This document shows positions 12,076 to 23,928 of a stretch of 64,000 bases of DNA, piece by piece. Position numbers and translations under genes: made by a program. The first letter of the stretch is position 1. Each line of letters begins with the position of its first letter. Under the pieces are notes generated by a model. The model was not told the origin of the DNA and did no database searches. It worked only from the letters and a program-made list of their open reading frames with translations. Source of the stretch: Coptis chinensis (Eukaryota; Streptophyta; Magnoliopsida; Ranunculales; Ranunculaceae); contig CM027380.1 in the NCBI GenBank assembly GCA_015680905.1, positions 37,750,001 to 37,814,000 on the forward strand, read 5' to 3'.

Positions 12076-13383
12076 TGAAAGTTTTGAACTGATTTGAGGG
12101 TTTGTATATGGTGTAGGAAACGATGTGAAACAACCCTACTTAATAAAATAAAAAACGATGGTGGTGGGACAGCTGTTGCACGGTAGTTCAAATATTTTGT
12201 GGTTTTTTTCTAATTTTTGGTGGTTGGAAATGTTGGGGATGGTGGTGGGAGTGTTTTGGGTAAGGTTTTGAATTTGGGCGTAGTTGTATTAAGGTTTTTT
12301 TTTTTTTTTTTTTTTTAAAAATTAGGTTATGGTTTTGAATTTGGTAATGGCAGAATTGGAAAGAAATCGTGATTCTGTTTTGTTTGGAAGAAGGAAACGC
12401 ATGTGCGTCACACATGTGTACCTTGGGCCCAAGCCCAAATCGATTTCGAAATTTGTTGATTTTTCGCTCAACTTCAACCTAAAATTGCCGCTTCGTTACC
12501 AGTCCGATTTATACGAATGAGATATGGAAACGATCAGGAGAGAATTTCCAATCCAATGATACATAAAACACTTTATTCCAACTTAGGGTGACATATAAGT
12601 AGATGGAAAATGCCTCCAAGTACATGCATGACGTAAGTTATGCGAACGAATGAAATCTAATTTCATAGATAATGTCAACCCGAATCGAAATACGATTAAA
12701 GGGCCTAAGCAACTCAAATGGAAAGTTGAACAATCTAGTATGAAAAACGAACACCCTACCCCCAAACAAATTTTTGGCAACGAAGCTTAGAAAATTTGTT
12801 TTGAAAGCGGGTCTTTTAAAGTCAGATTCCCGAGACTTCCTAAATTACTATTTTTATGATTTTAACAATTTTTATTTTTTATGAATAAGACTTAATCTAA
12901 GAAAAACAAGAAAGCAATAAAAGCATAATTCACACCATAGAGGAACATGACTCAAAATCCGAGAAAACATGCCAGAGTGGAAAATGTGAATTATGTTTAA
13001 CGTGGACTTAGGATCCGGTACTTACAGCCACACACTCCATAGGGAAGGCCTGGTTACCTGAATGGTGCACTTACCAATATATGGAATTGTAAGGAAGTAC
13101 ACCAAACAACAAAATTAGCCGTTTATAGGCAGATACACGAGACTTTAACAAATAATTGGATATATATATATATATCATTCAGTTTTCCATATATCAACAA
13201 CCTAAATAGTTGTGGGTCTTTCCATAAATAAATAACATAGAATGCACCCCCAAACAGAATCAAACACCAAGATTCTCTGCGATGTAACTTATTGGAATGA
13301 AAACGAAGTCTGATAGATCTTGAACGTAACCGTGCATGCACCTTCTTTTTCATCTTTGAACGAGAGGGTGTCCAAGTGAATGA
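12076..13383 (-). other. Non-coding stretch between linker and module 1 of element B
   Basis: No gene. Includes a T-run near 12297-12316, a polypurine-tract-like motif near 12755-12770, a (TA)n run near 13160, and a strongly conserved block (13010-13085) that matches 20100-20175 in A and contains two GTAAGT sequences on the minus strand. A third G-rich motif lies near 13240. Confidence 0.6.
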
Positions 13384-14034
13384 TCATAAAAAAATGGATG
13401 TTTGTGGAAGATATGGTGGATATGGATGAATTTTAGACGTAAGGAATGGAAGAAATGAGAATGTGGGTTTGGCACAAAACTCATTCATGGTGTAGGTGGG
13501 AACTATCTCAATTCTGAAAATAAAGGTGTCAAGTGCCTTTCCCTTGGAAATTATTTCTGTATTAAGAGGATTTAAAAAATCATTAAGTACAGAAGAAACA
13601 AAACGGTCAAGCGCAAATTCCAGGTTCCTTTGAAAGGGTGGAAGGTGGGGAATATTGGTGAGGGAAGATGAATGAGTGTCAGCTAGAGCTCTCAGGTCTA
13701 GATCATTAGAAGCCTTGAGATATTCCAGACATTCCTCAATAGGTGGGTCAAAAGAATCACTGGGATAGAGGGTGAAAAATTCATCTTCCGTCATAGCGTC
13801 AAGGGATAAATGGATGTTGGCAGGGTGAGACTCGCGAGGTGGCAGGGAAGAGTTGCAAAAGAGTTGAAGGAAATCTTCCTCAATTTCCTCTACGTCCAAG
13901 GAGTATTTGTCGAAGTTAGAACTTCTAAAGGAAAGGAATTTGTGCATCTGGTCATTCGGAAACGTGGTTTTGAAATAATCATGAGCTAAGCTCTCAATCA
14001 TGCTAACCTCTCCATCGATATTTGTATAAGGCAA
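13384..14034 (-). pseudogene. Linker region after protease, element B
   Basis: A 216-residue minus-strand frame directly following the protease. It is acidic in the middle (LDVEEIEEDFLQLF) and contains a LSLDAMTEDEFFTLYP segment. In Athila elements a poorly conserved linker of this kind lies between protease and reverse transcriptase. No catalytic motif seen. Confidence 0.5.
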
Positions 14035-14655
14035 CTATTTGATCATTTTAAAAATGTTAACCACAACGGAAAGATGGCCAAAGGACAAGGACATCGAACT
14101 ATCGCGACAGTTTATAAGCGTGTTAGCAGTTTCCAAGAAATGGCGCCCTAAAATGATCGGAACAGAATCGTTAATGACTTTTGTATCGAGGATAACAAAA
14201 TCCGCAGGATAGTAGAAATTTTGAACCTTAACCAGCACATTTTCCAATACACCCTTAGGATACTTGATAGACCTATCAGCTAATTGCAACGTCATTGTTG
14301 TAGGTTGCATTTCCTGTAGACCTATTTGTTTATATAAATAATAAGGGAGTAAATTAACACTCTCCCCGAGATCTAATAAAGCAGTGGTCGTGTGAGTATC
14401 CCCTAAGGTGCATTGTACAGTAGGACAACCAGGGTCCTTGTACTTAACGATTCCATTGTGTTTCGTTAAAGTTGGAAACTGTTCAGTTAAAAAGGCGTCT
14501 TTAGGAATATTTGTCTTACGCCTAGTAGTGCACAACTCTTTAAGAAACTTAGCATGGTGATGTAACTTTTTAATCGCTTCAATAAAAGGTAAGTTTATCG
14601 TTAGATTTTTAAAAACTTCCCTAATCTCGTCAAAATTTGTATCCTTGTTTAACAT
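14035..14655 (-). pseudogene. Aspartic protease region, element B
   Basis: A 206-residue minus-strand frame. Around residues 100-120 it has TTALLDLGESVNLLPYYLY, the usual Athila form of the retroviral-type protease active site (D-L-G replacing D-T/S-G), followed by IGLQEMQPTTMTLQLADRS and, near the C-terminus, VPIILGRHFLETA, matching the ILGR-FL motif that closes the fold. Role in a live element: cleavage of the Gag-Pol precursor. Part of a broken element. Confidence 0.75.
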
Positions 14656-15252
14656 AGCTAATTTCTGAGAAAACGATGGTTTCTCTCTATATTTAGCATA
14701 TGGATCAACAGGATGGTTAACCTTGCTTTTCTTTTTCTTAGGCTATGGTTTAACTGGTACCTCTACAGGGGTAGGATCTTCAGTTTCTATTTCGGTATCT
14801 AGTGTAATATCTGGTGTAGAGACTATTGGTGGGGTAACTATAGACATAGTTGCTTTGTTATCCACCACTCTGCCTGAATGGAGAGTGGTGATGGAATTTA
14901 TCTCACCTACGTTTGTATTTTCGTTACTAGTATTATCGTTTACCTCAAAGGCTGTGTTTGGTGTTTTAGGATTAGGTATCACTTGTCCTGGAAACACACC
15001 TTTGGGTTGTATTTTCTCTTGAGCTAATTGCTGTAAGGAAAGTTGGATGGCTTGTAAAATCTGTTGTTGAGATTGTATAAAGGTATCAAAACGATCTAGT
15101 TGTGGAGTAGTATTTGGTACTGGTTGTGTGACAAGAACTATATCATGTTGATTATTAATGGGTGGATTTTGGTAGTTATTATTTACCAGAACGATATCTC
15201 TATTAGTATTATAATTATTATTGTTATAATTATTATAATTACCCTGACCTTG

Positions 15253-16470
15253 TCATTGTCGTGGTTGAGCTTGGTTGTTATAATTATAATTACCCTGACC
15301 TTGTCCCTGCCTTGGTGGACCTTGGTTGTAATTGTTTGTTGACCTAACATTTAAGTTAAACAACTTTGGAGGTTGTTGATTATTCCGCCAACCGAAGTTG
15401 GGGTTTTGCCGCCAAGCTGCATTAGGTTCGCTATTAATGGAACAAACATTATCTTGTTGTGATTGTTGTTGTTCATAGGCGAGAGGACAATAGGAGTCGG
15501 GATGCTCTGGACTCAAACAGAAATTACATGGATTGGAGTTGACATTCATGATGGGGATAGACATTTGTTGAACAGAAATAGCCTCTACCTTTTTAGTTAA
15601 AGTTTCGATTAAATTTTTAAGTTCCGAATCGGGTTTCATCTCAAACATACCGGCGGCTTTAACTGTTGTAGAAGAACTAGCGGAACGGGAGAAATCGTCA
15701 CTACCCCCCCCCCAGTTATTATTACGCTTAGTTTGATCTTCTAAAAATTTATAAGTCTCTGAGGCTCTCTTACTTAGGAAACTACCCCCATTCATTATGT
15801 CAAGGACTTCTTTATTGTGGTGTAGAAGTCTTTTGAAAAAGGCACGAACTAGCGTGTCTTTCGCGAGGTTATGGTGTGGACACTCTATAAGAAGATCGGT
15901 GAAACGATTCCAAGCCTCTGAAAATGATTCATGAGGATTTTGTCGAAAGAAATGAATCTTGGAAATCATTTCATCGATCTTCAGTGGTGGGTAAAAATGT
16001 TCCATAAATAGTTAAACAAGTTTATCCCACGAGTCCACTGAATTAGGTGCTTAGACAGTTAACCAAGATGCCACCTTATCGGCTAAAGTGAAAGGAAATA
16101 CCCTTAGTTTAATTTGTTTAGCACCAACCGTAGGATGGTGGAATGTAGTAAGGACTTGGTCAATCCTACGCATGTGCTGATAAGGCTTTTCATTGTCTAA
16201 CCCATGAAAAACGGGTAACAAATTAAATATATTTGGGGGGATTCAAAAATCCCCCACTGGGTCTGATAGAACAATGCAAGATTTAGGGCTATCGTTCAAG
16301 GCTTTGTAAAAGTCAGAGAGATGAGACTCTCTTTCTTCAGCCATTATTTCAAGTGGTGTGTGTGGTATATTAGCTAGAGGTGTAGTGAGTGGTATACTAG
16401 AAAGGCGTGTTTTTTGACGTTGTCGGTTGATTACGTTATGCGTTTTTCTTCGGCCTGACCTTAATCTCAT
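15253..16470 (-). pseudogene. Gag region, element B
   Basis: Minus-strand coding region that begins MRLRSGRRKT, a start typical of Athila gag. The capsid part contains FRQNPHESFSEAWNRF and ECPHHNLAKDTLVRAFF, then GGSFLSKRASETYKFLE. A zinc knuckle follows (CNFCLSPEHPDSYCP, CCHC type), and the C-terminus is rich in N, Q, G and Y; the plus strand of that tail shows an ATTATAATT-type low-complexity run (15170-15320). Gag would form the virus-like particle. Broken. Confidence 0.75.
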
Positions 16471-16719
16471 ACAAGGCTAAGCCAATCTTAACGAAACACA
16501 ACAACACTGTAAACAATCCTGATATGCTAGTATGAACCTCTAACATGAGATGCGAGGTGTGGAAGAAAAGAGTACCTGAATGCCTCCTTGCTTCGCTTAT
16601 GAATAGCGTCTTGTTTACGCATGCTCAGTGTGTATAACAAGTTAGAACACTGAAAAATATGAAGAAATGAAAATTTGAAACAAACCTGTTGAAATTGGGA
16701 AGTTTCAGCAGAGAGCACA

Positions 16720-16960
16720 GGTCACGCTCAAAATAGGTCTAAGTAGGGTGCAGGTCGCGCTCAGGTCAAGCTGGAGTTCCAGGCGTTTGGGCGCAGGTCG
16801 CGCTTAGGGAAAAAATCAAGGTCCAGGCACTTTAGCACGGGGGGTGCTCGTGTTTTGCCTTGGCAAGGCGCGGGTCGCGCTTAGCCAAAAAGTGGAGTTC
16901 CAGGCGTTTGGGCACGGGTGGCGCTCCAATTTAGCTTTCCCAGGGCATGGGTCGCGTTCC
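16720..16960. repeat. GC-rich leader array of element B
   Basis: Four to five imperfect units of about 55-60 bp built on GGGCGCAGGTCGCGCT and GAGTTCCAGGCGTTTGGG. It lies between the primer-binding site and gag. Homologous to the array at 10045-10265. Confidence 0.75.
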
Positions 16961-17087
16961 GTGTATTTCTGCGAGGAAAATTTTCAATGCTCAAACGGAC
17001 AACCACAGTGAGAATCAAGCAAGGGTGGGTGGGTTATAGGACTTTGGAAAACTAACAATTCTAAAGAAAGCAATACTAAAGGGAGCT

Positions 17088-17105
17088 AAAATGGCAGCAG
17101 TGCCA
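17088..17105 (-). promoter_or_regulatory. Primer-binding site of element B
   Basis: Two bases after the LTR end, the minus strand reads TGGCACTGCTGCCA. This matches the position and pattern of the TGGCGCCGCTGCC site in element E (61297) and of tRNA-primed sites in Athila elements. Confidence 0.65.
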
Positions 17106-17107
17106 TT

Positions 17108-18593
17108 TGATACTACAATAAAATTGAATATAATTCTACTCCGAATAAATAATGAATATCAAATGGAAGTAAAACTAAAACTTTATTGTAACAGTTCTTA
17201 TCAAAGATTTCTACTCTTGATACTATTGAAGTAGAGTTGGAATAGAAGATTCGTTCCACTCTTAGTTCCTTAGCATTGAAGTTTTCTACGACTATCAATC
17301 CTACCAAAGTCGATGAGAGTTTTACGAATTATACTACGATGCAATTTATACTAACAAGATAATGGGATTCAACTACGAAATGCTACGGGTTGAATCTATG
17401 ATAAGGAATTAGGGGGGATTGATTCCACCTTAACTCGACGTAATTTACTAACGGCGAATCGTCGTAATCCGAATTGAACTGCTTTCGCAGAACAATTGGT
17501 TCTTCCTAATCCCTAGTTGTTCATGGTAATCCCTACCAACTAACATCTAGCATGTGAACGATCAAACTCATTCTCATGGTGAACTAATCGTTTCTAGAAT
17601 GGAATGGAAATTACGACTACTCTACGCTAACACAAATCAAGCTTCATCAAGGCCTCTTCAACCCCTTCTAATGGAGATTTAGCCTAGAATCATCATGCTA
17701 TCATTCCCATATGCAATTAAACAAGTCATCATAAAAAGATTGGAACTTTGCTTATTTAAACTTAAATGGAAACTACTCATGCAATAATTGATTTAAACTA
17801 ACAATGACAAATAAGTAAATCCAAGAATTGAAGCTAATAATTAATGGAAAACGAAATTAGATTATCAAGAACTAAATATTTTATTGATCTAACAACTAAA
17901 TAACAATCATTCAATACTGAAATTAAAACAAGAATAACAATTAATTAATTAATTGAAAAACAAGATCTAGAACTAAGCTTTAATGGCTACTTGCTATCCT
18001 AACCTAATTGATACTTAAGAACTAAGTCTTGTGTGTGGAACTGGAGGAGACCAGATCCACATTTTAGTGTATGGGTTGAGGGTCCATGTTTTGGGCCGGA
18101 AAATCGAGCCCAAATCCCAATTTCTTCAGTCCATAGGGCCCTTTTCAGCTAGCTTTGACTTCAATAGATGTTTTGTCCAATTCTTCTCCTCTGATTAGGT
18201 CAAGGTTTGGACCATTGGAAAGCTCTTTCCGAGCCGGTCGTTTTGACATAAGGTACGTTCAATTCCAAGGCCTGAGTCCAAAGATACGGTCTTCATAAGT
18301 TCTGCTGACTTTTGTGTGATGTTTCTACCCGAGTTGACTCTAACTTTTCAGGTTTGACCGGGCTTTACAAAGGCTTTTTCTCCTTGAATCTTGGCCTTTA
18401 ATCACAGAACCTCTTAGCAACCAACCCTTGCTCCTTTATATCGCCAAAGTGGCACATTTTTGCACATAATTGACGTCAATACCTGAAATACATAAAAACA
18501 TGTAATTAGCATTAACTTTTATTTATTACTCGCATAATTAGTCTAAAAGTATTATTGTTAAGGGGTTAAAACTACAGTTTTGGGCTCTTACTA
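17108..18593 (-). repeat. 5' LTR of element B
   Basis: About 1486 bp, plus-strand start TGATACTACAATAAAATTG, end GGGCTCTTACTA. Paired with 5739-7222. Directly followed on its right by the continuation of the interrupted module 1 of A. Confidence 0.8.
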
Positions 18594-19515
18594 GCAGCCC
18601 TATCCTCAGGCAACCGACACGTCTTCTGAATACATTCCGAATAAATCTTTGCATTTGAATGCAACTTCAACATAATCCGATTAGTTTTCGGAACAGCACC
18701 AAATAACAGCATGAGCTTAGTAATCAACACAGGGTAGGCTGCAAAATGGCTTCCAACGCCTCTAATCATATTTAACACAAAGTCGAGGATGCAAAATTCA
18801 TACCTCTTCTCCTGCACTACCCACAGAACATGCAGACAATTCAAACTGATATCACTGACTTACGAGGTGCCAATGATGTTCTTACCAATCCACTGAGTTA
18901 CAGCCAGCTGGTTGGTTCTCAGAGACGACTGTCGAACACAATGTGATCTCACATTGTACTCTCCTTCCAAAATAGTCTCTCTGGTCAATGCCTTTATTCT
19001 ACCCCACTATGATTCATGTACTGTGATTACGAGGTTGTGTCTTGATTCCACGTCCATAATCCTAGACATCATACCCGTACAAACTTCTCTCCTCATCCCA
19101 TTCACCTTCACAAAAATCTGTTTACCCTCAATTTCCATCTTTTTGTAAAAATACAAAACCAAATCCGGGTGGTAAAAATCATTATCCATATACCAAAACT
19201 TCTGCCCCTACGCCTCATCTCATCACCATAAAAGGGGGAAAATTGGTCGAAAGTGAAAACTTGTTCGGGAAGAATTTTGTGATTTTTAGCGGCCATTGAG
19301 GTTTTTGAATTCGAAAATGGGGTTAGGGTAAGGTGGGGGAGAAGTAATGAAACAAGAAAACGAAATTTTGTTTGAGTGGAGTGGGCGCGCGATTTTTTTT
19401 TTTTTCGCTCGAACTGATGGAGGTGAGGAGTGAAGAAGATGAACGTGAAGGGTTTTTGGTTGTTTGGAGACTCACGTGCGAGGCACGTGACTGCGAGGTT
19501 TTGGGCCCAAGCCAA
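18594..19515 (-). pseudogene. Element A 3' module 1, N-terminal part
   Basis: Minus-strand remnant starting near 19290 with MAAKNHKILPEQVFTFDQF, followed by FYHPDLVLYFYKKMEIEGKQ and an FVKVNGMRREV segment, then LNCLHVLWVVQEKRYEFC. It aligns with module 1 of B and continues, after element B, at 5738-5331. Broken. Confidence 0.55.
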
Positions 19516-20205
19516 AGCAAATTCGAAAAATGCCCATTCTGTCCTTATGCGTGCAAACTTAAAACTGAAATTCTCGATTTGTTAACGGTCCGATTTTGGC
19601 GTATGAGCTATTAAAATGATCAACAAAGATAGTACAATCCAATGATCCATAAAAAAACTCAAATCTAATGGTGGTTGACATATAAGAAAATGGAAAACAC
19701 CTCGTAGTGTGTGCATGACATAAGTTATGTGATCAATTGAAATCTATATTTATAGATATTGTCAACCCGAATCAAAATACGACTAAACGGCACAAACAAC
19801 AAGAATAGTAAGTTGAGAGATAAAGAAAAGGAAAGATCAAACACCCCACCCAAAAACAAATTTTAGACAACATAGTTTAAAAAATTGTTTAAAAACGTGG
19901 GTCTTTTAAAGTTAGATTCGAGACTTGCTAGATTACTATTTTTATAGTTTTAATATTTTTTACTTTTTATGAATACAAATTTAATATAAGGGAAAATAAT
20001 AAAGCAATAAAGACATAATTCGCACCATAGAAAAACATCACTTAAAAATCGAGAAAACATGCAAGAGTGGAAAACGTGAATTATGTTAAATGTAGACTTA
20101 GGACCCGGTACTTACAGCCACACACTCCACAGGGAGGGCCCGGTTACCTGAATGGTGCACTTACCAATATATGGAAGTGACAGGAAGAACACCAAACATC
20201 AAAGG
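19516..20205 (-). other. Conserved non-coding stretch after integrase, element A
   Basis: No gene. The part at 20100-20175 matches 13010-13085 of B at over 90 per cent by eye and carries two GTAAGT sequences on the minus strand (20110-20115 and 20159-20164). A decayed polypurine-like motif lies near 19845-19860. Confidence 0.55.
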
Positions 20206-21180
20206 TCAGTCCTGATAGACAGGGTCCTGTAAAAGGACATCCTCCACATCAGGGGACATTAACTCGTGAAAATGTTTTAACCGTTGGCCATTGATTTCAA
20301 AAGTATTGTTGTCCTTGGGATTTACCAAGGTGATTGCCCCGTAAGGGGCGACTTCAGTAACCAGAAAAGGACCAGACCAACGGGTTTTTAATTTCCTTGG
20401 AAAAATATGCAAACGGGAGTTGTAAAGCAAGACCTTTTGACCAACTACAAACTCTTTACGCAAAATTTGTTTATCATGAACATGTTTCATTTTAGCTTTA
20501 TAATACTTTGCGAGGTCATAAGAATCGATATGGATTTCTTCAAGCTCGCTTAATTGCAATTTGTGCTTGACACCCGCTTCATCAAAATTGAAGTTAAAGC
20601 TTTTTATAGCCCACATAGCACGGTGCTTCAATTCAACGGGCAAGTGACAAGGTTTTCCAAATATAAGTCTAAAGGGAGACATACTTATAGGAGTTTTAAA
20701 AGCATTCCTATACGCCTATAAGACATCAGTTAAACGCTTAGACCAATCTTTCCTATCAGGATTTACTGTTGTTTCCAATATTTTTTTAATTTCCCTGTTA
20801 GAGACTTCTACTTGGCTGCTAGTTTGTGGATGATAAGGAGTTGCCACCTTATGGGTAACTCCATACTTTTTAACTAGAGAAGCAACAACTTTGTTGCAAA
20901 AATGTGTTCCTCCATCACTAATGATGGCTTTAGGAATGCCAAACCGACAGAAAATATATTCCTTAACAAAAAACACAACTGTCTTATAATCGTTGCTATG
21001 GCAAGCCATGGCCTCTATCTATTTAGACACGTATTCCACGACAACAAGAATATAAATAAAACTGTGGGAAACATGAAAAGGGCCCATGAAATCAATGCCC
21101 CATACATTAAAAATTTCTACTACCATAATGGGATTTAACGACATCATATTAAGTTTAGTGATTCGCCCCAGTGTCTCGAT
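20206..21180 (-). pseudogene. Integrase region, element A
   Basis: Minus-strand coding remnant. It includes a WGIDFMGPF segment (first catalytic Asp), IPKAIISDGGTHFCN (second Asp) and ATPYHPQTSSQVEVSNREIK (the E region, typical Athila 'HPQTSGQVE'). After the core comes [21 protein letters not shown], then the C-terminal part with [23 protein letters not shown], a feature of Athila integrases. Would insert element cDNA into chromosomes. Broken; reverse transcriptase upstream was not seen. Confidence 0.8.
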
Positions 21181-21303
21181 TCCAAACCGGTGAGTACTTG
21201 TTTAAAAGTCACATAAGGTTAATCAAATCAAAGTACTTGTCCCTAGTAAGTCACTGGAAATCATATATGAAGAATAAAATGAAAGGAACCAATTATCATG
21301 TAC

Positions 21304-21450
21304 TTAAAAAGAGAAAGGAAGTAAACCTTCGTTAATGGTCTTAGGTATGAGTTTTTCTATGGAGAGCGTTGTCGAGTGTCCTTGACTTGTGAAGATCGCG
21401 AAAAGGATTACAACAACAAATTCCGACAATATGCTCATATTTTCCTCCAT
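21304..21450 (-). CDS. Small secreted-peptide-like frame, unidentified
   Basis: A 48-residue frame with an ATG start at 21450. Residues 1-26 look like a signal peptide: a short polar start (MEENMSILSE), a hydrophobic core (FVVVILFAIF) and a small-residue exit (TSQGHS). The mature part would be only about 22 residues, polar, with no cysteine. It may be the first exon of a spliced gene, since a GT lies near its end (GAAG|GTTTAC). It sits just beyond the truncated edge of element A, so downstream exons could have been lost. I do not recognise the family, and chance cannot be excluded for a frame this short. Confidence 0.25.
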   Translation of the reverse strand: MEENMSILSEFVVVILFAIFTSQGHSTTLSIEKLIPKTINEGLLPFSF

Positions 21451-23928
21451 GTTTGAAACTAATATTGTTCACTAACATATAAAAAGTATAGAAAATAAGA
21501 GAGATAATTAGTGGAACAAACAGTTAGCACTCTTATATGTATAGTGTACATAAATAAGTGTGCTAGTAGCATGGCAGATCACACGAACACTGCAGTAGAC
21601 TGGTAACATTACTAAGGCGGTGATTCAAACCTACGAACAACCAAGTTGCCAAAGGGAAATAATAACATGGATTGGTGAACCACACGCACAACCATTCCAA
21701 ATAACTTGGTAGACTTCGTTGACAAAGTACACAACAGTAAATAACAACAGCTTATAATGTGTGGTTGAATTGAACCTCATTTATAAAATTTAAGAAATAT
21801 TTAAACTACCACCATCAAAAGAGCTGAAAAAATATCAAACCAAAACTACAGATGACAAAACTGCACAAAGAAAAGAAAAATAATGGTTACCTGGTTAGTA
21901 TGCCTATACTTGCATTCAAGAAAATCAATTCTTAGATAGCAGTAAAACACATCCATCATGGCCACCAAAACCTCCATGACCCCTGCCAAAACCACAACGA
22001 TTGTTTGTCTTATCTCTTTTTTCAAGTCAATAATATATTAAGTAGATGATGAAGAGGATCCCTAAACAATAATCTATAAAAAATTTGGATATAATCCTCG
22101 GAAGTACGTTAGCGTTGATGAAGACAACAGGGACATGGAAGCTAATTTTAATATAATCTGAAAGGAGGAAAGGAGGATGAAAGAGAGCTTCACCTCGAAG
22201 AAGCGGAGAAAGGAGAGATGTTAAGATAAGATGCAAACAAGTGCAAGTTAAGCCAACGGTGACTCGAGCATTCCTCATTTGTTTTTTTAATATGATCTCT
22301 CAGGAATAGTCTAGGATTATATGCACTCAGCTTCTGTTGGTCATTGCTATATCATACATTTGTTAATGTTAACTGGATTATACCTAAACATGTTTGGCTT
22401 GTTTTACTTTAGTCCATTTTCCTTCTTTTTTACCCAGATTCCTTGATCACAATAGTACAATACTCAATAATTACATAATATATTGATGAAGCCAAGAATT
22501 TATTAGACATTGCCACCCCATGATATTTAAAGCACACAAAAACAAAACTAAATTCCATAGTCGATGCATAAGAATTTTTTACTAAGAAGTTGCTGAGCAG
22601 TAATTAACATTCTGAGAGTCGCATCAGAGCCACTCCAAAGTCAATTGTTGAACTAATGCAAACCAAGATCCAACTTTATATATATATTTGGCAAGAACCT
22701 AGAAATTTAGCCAAATATATGTCAATGCATAGACCTTATCCAAACAAAAAACAAAAATGTCAATGCATAAATCACAACTAAAGTTATAGGGAAAAGAGGC
22801 TTTCATGCTGAGAAATATAGTCTTCATTTCACAACAGGGGAGAACTGTCCCTTAAAACATGCTCACTGTCATCAAACTTTAGAAGCAACATACATCTTCA
22901 GCTCATATTTTCATTCAACACTAAACAACTATTAGCGCATCCAAAAAGTACCAAAGGTACCATATGCATAAATTCTAAACCAAAAACGACAAAATAAAAA
23001 CAACAAACCTGAACTTAATGCAAGATTTAGTGCTTATATGATAGATTCCCTCTTTCAATGTGCTTATGGTTCTTCTAGTTATCTGACATGGACTGGATTC
23101 CCTCTTTCAGTGTCTCCCTACTTCCCTCTTTGAAGTTCCACAGTTCACTTACTATGTGCCTTCCCCTGAAATATTTCTCGTTCATCTCCAGCAAGGCTGA
23201 TTTAACTGCATTGTGCACTTCATTGCCTAAGTCAATGAAAAATATGTAAATCCAGTCAAATGAAAAAACACAGATAATAAATTAAACGAAAAACATAACA
23301 AAAGAACACACAGTTCATTGATAAGAAACTGCTTAATAACTTCCTCTAAAGAATCAACAACTAATAAGCTACAAACTGGATCATGTCATGAGTAATTGAA
23401 TCATATCATGAATATGGAAAATTACATAAACATATAAGATACTTCCTCAAGTAAAACTAAAATTTCAACATAATTTGACCATTTAGATCTCTTCCATGAG
23501 CAAATTTTTATAACACTTTTACACTAAGTTCACTAATAGATAGCACATTCATTTACTTATTATAAGTTTTCCCATAAAACCACATCTCAAATACTTAAGA
23601 CCATCCAGCAGAAAAATGATATATCCATTTGAAATGACATAATGTTTCTTCGATCAAGACTTAACACCACACATCATAAAAATGAAATATCCATTTGAAA
23701 TCAAAGAAGGTTACTTCAAAAAATTATCACCTATCAGTGACTCTTCACATGCGCTATTGTTAGATCCTTCACATCCATTAGCTCTCAAACTGATTTTGGT
23801 GTTGCTCATATCACAAACATAACTATGAGAATAAATCAAAATTAGTTAAACAAGCACCTACCACTATTTGCAACTTAAACACACATTGAAAAGAAGAGAA
23901 AAAAGAATAAACATGAAATGATTGAAGG

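Larger units (their letters stand above)
5739..18593 (-). mobile_element. Element B: Athila-type Ty3/gypsy, non-autonomous, nested in A
   Basis: About 12.9 kb on the minus strand. 5' LTR 18593-17108, primer-binding site (about 17105-17088), GC-rich leader array (16960-16720), gag (16470-15253), protease (14655-14035), a linker frame (14034-13384), conserved non-coding stretch, 3' module 1 (12075-11014), GC-rich array, 3' module 2 (10029-9169), 3' untranslated region, polypurine tract, and 3' LTR 7222-5739. No reverse transcriptase, RNase H or integrase could be recognised, so it probably moved with help from a relative. The two LTRs look about 92 per cent identical over the first 390 bp compared by eye; at an assumed 1.3e-8 changes per site per year that is a few million years. 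The 5-bp flanks (acaac / gcagc) agree at three of five positions. Several breaks in the coding parts. Confidence 0.8.
417..21190 (-). mobile_element. Element A: Athila-type Ty3/gypsy, incomplete, split by element B
   Basis: Minus-strand element. Visible parts, in element order: integrase (about 21180-20206), conserved non-coding stretch, 3' module 1 (19515-18594, continuing at 5738-5331), GC-rich array (about 4700-4560), 3' module 2 (4496-3690), long 3' untranslated region with polypurine tract, and 3' LTR (1750-417). The 5' LTR, gag and reverse transcriptase were not seen. Element B (5739-18593) sits inside module 1. The module resembles the 'putative plant transposon protein' domain that follows pol in Athila relatives, and the integrase reads like Athila integrase. 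The element is broken, with several breaks in what remains, and must be older than B. Its right edge near 21190 is approximate: integrase similarity ends there. Confidence 0.75.

Noticed and set aside
15100-15342. Isoleucine-rich plus-strand frame
   Set aside because: Shadow of the N/Q/G-rich gag tail of element B on the other strand.
23155-23235. Possible RNA-recognition-motif exon (LLEMNEKYFRGRHIV)
   Set aside because: Resembles the last strand and helix of an RRM-like domain but is too short and isolated to assign.
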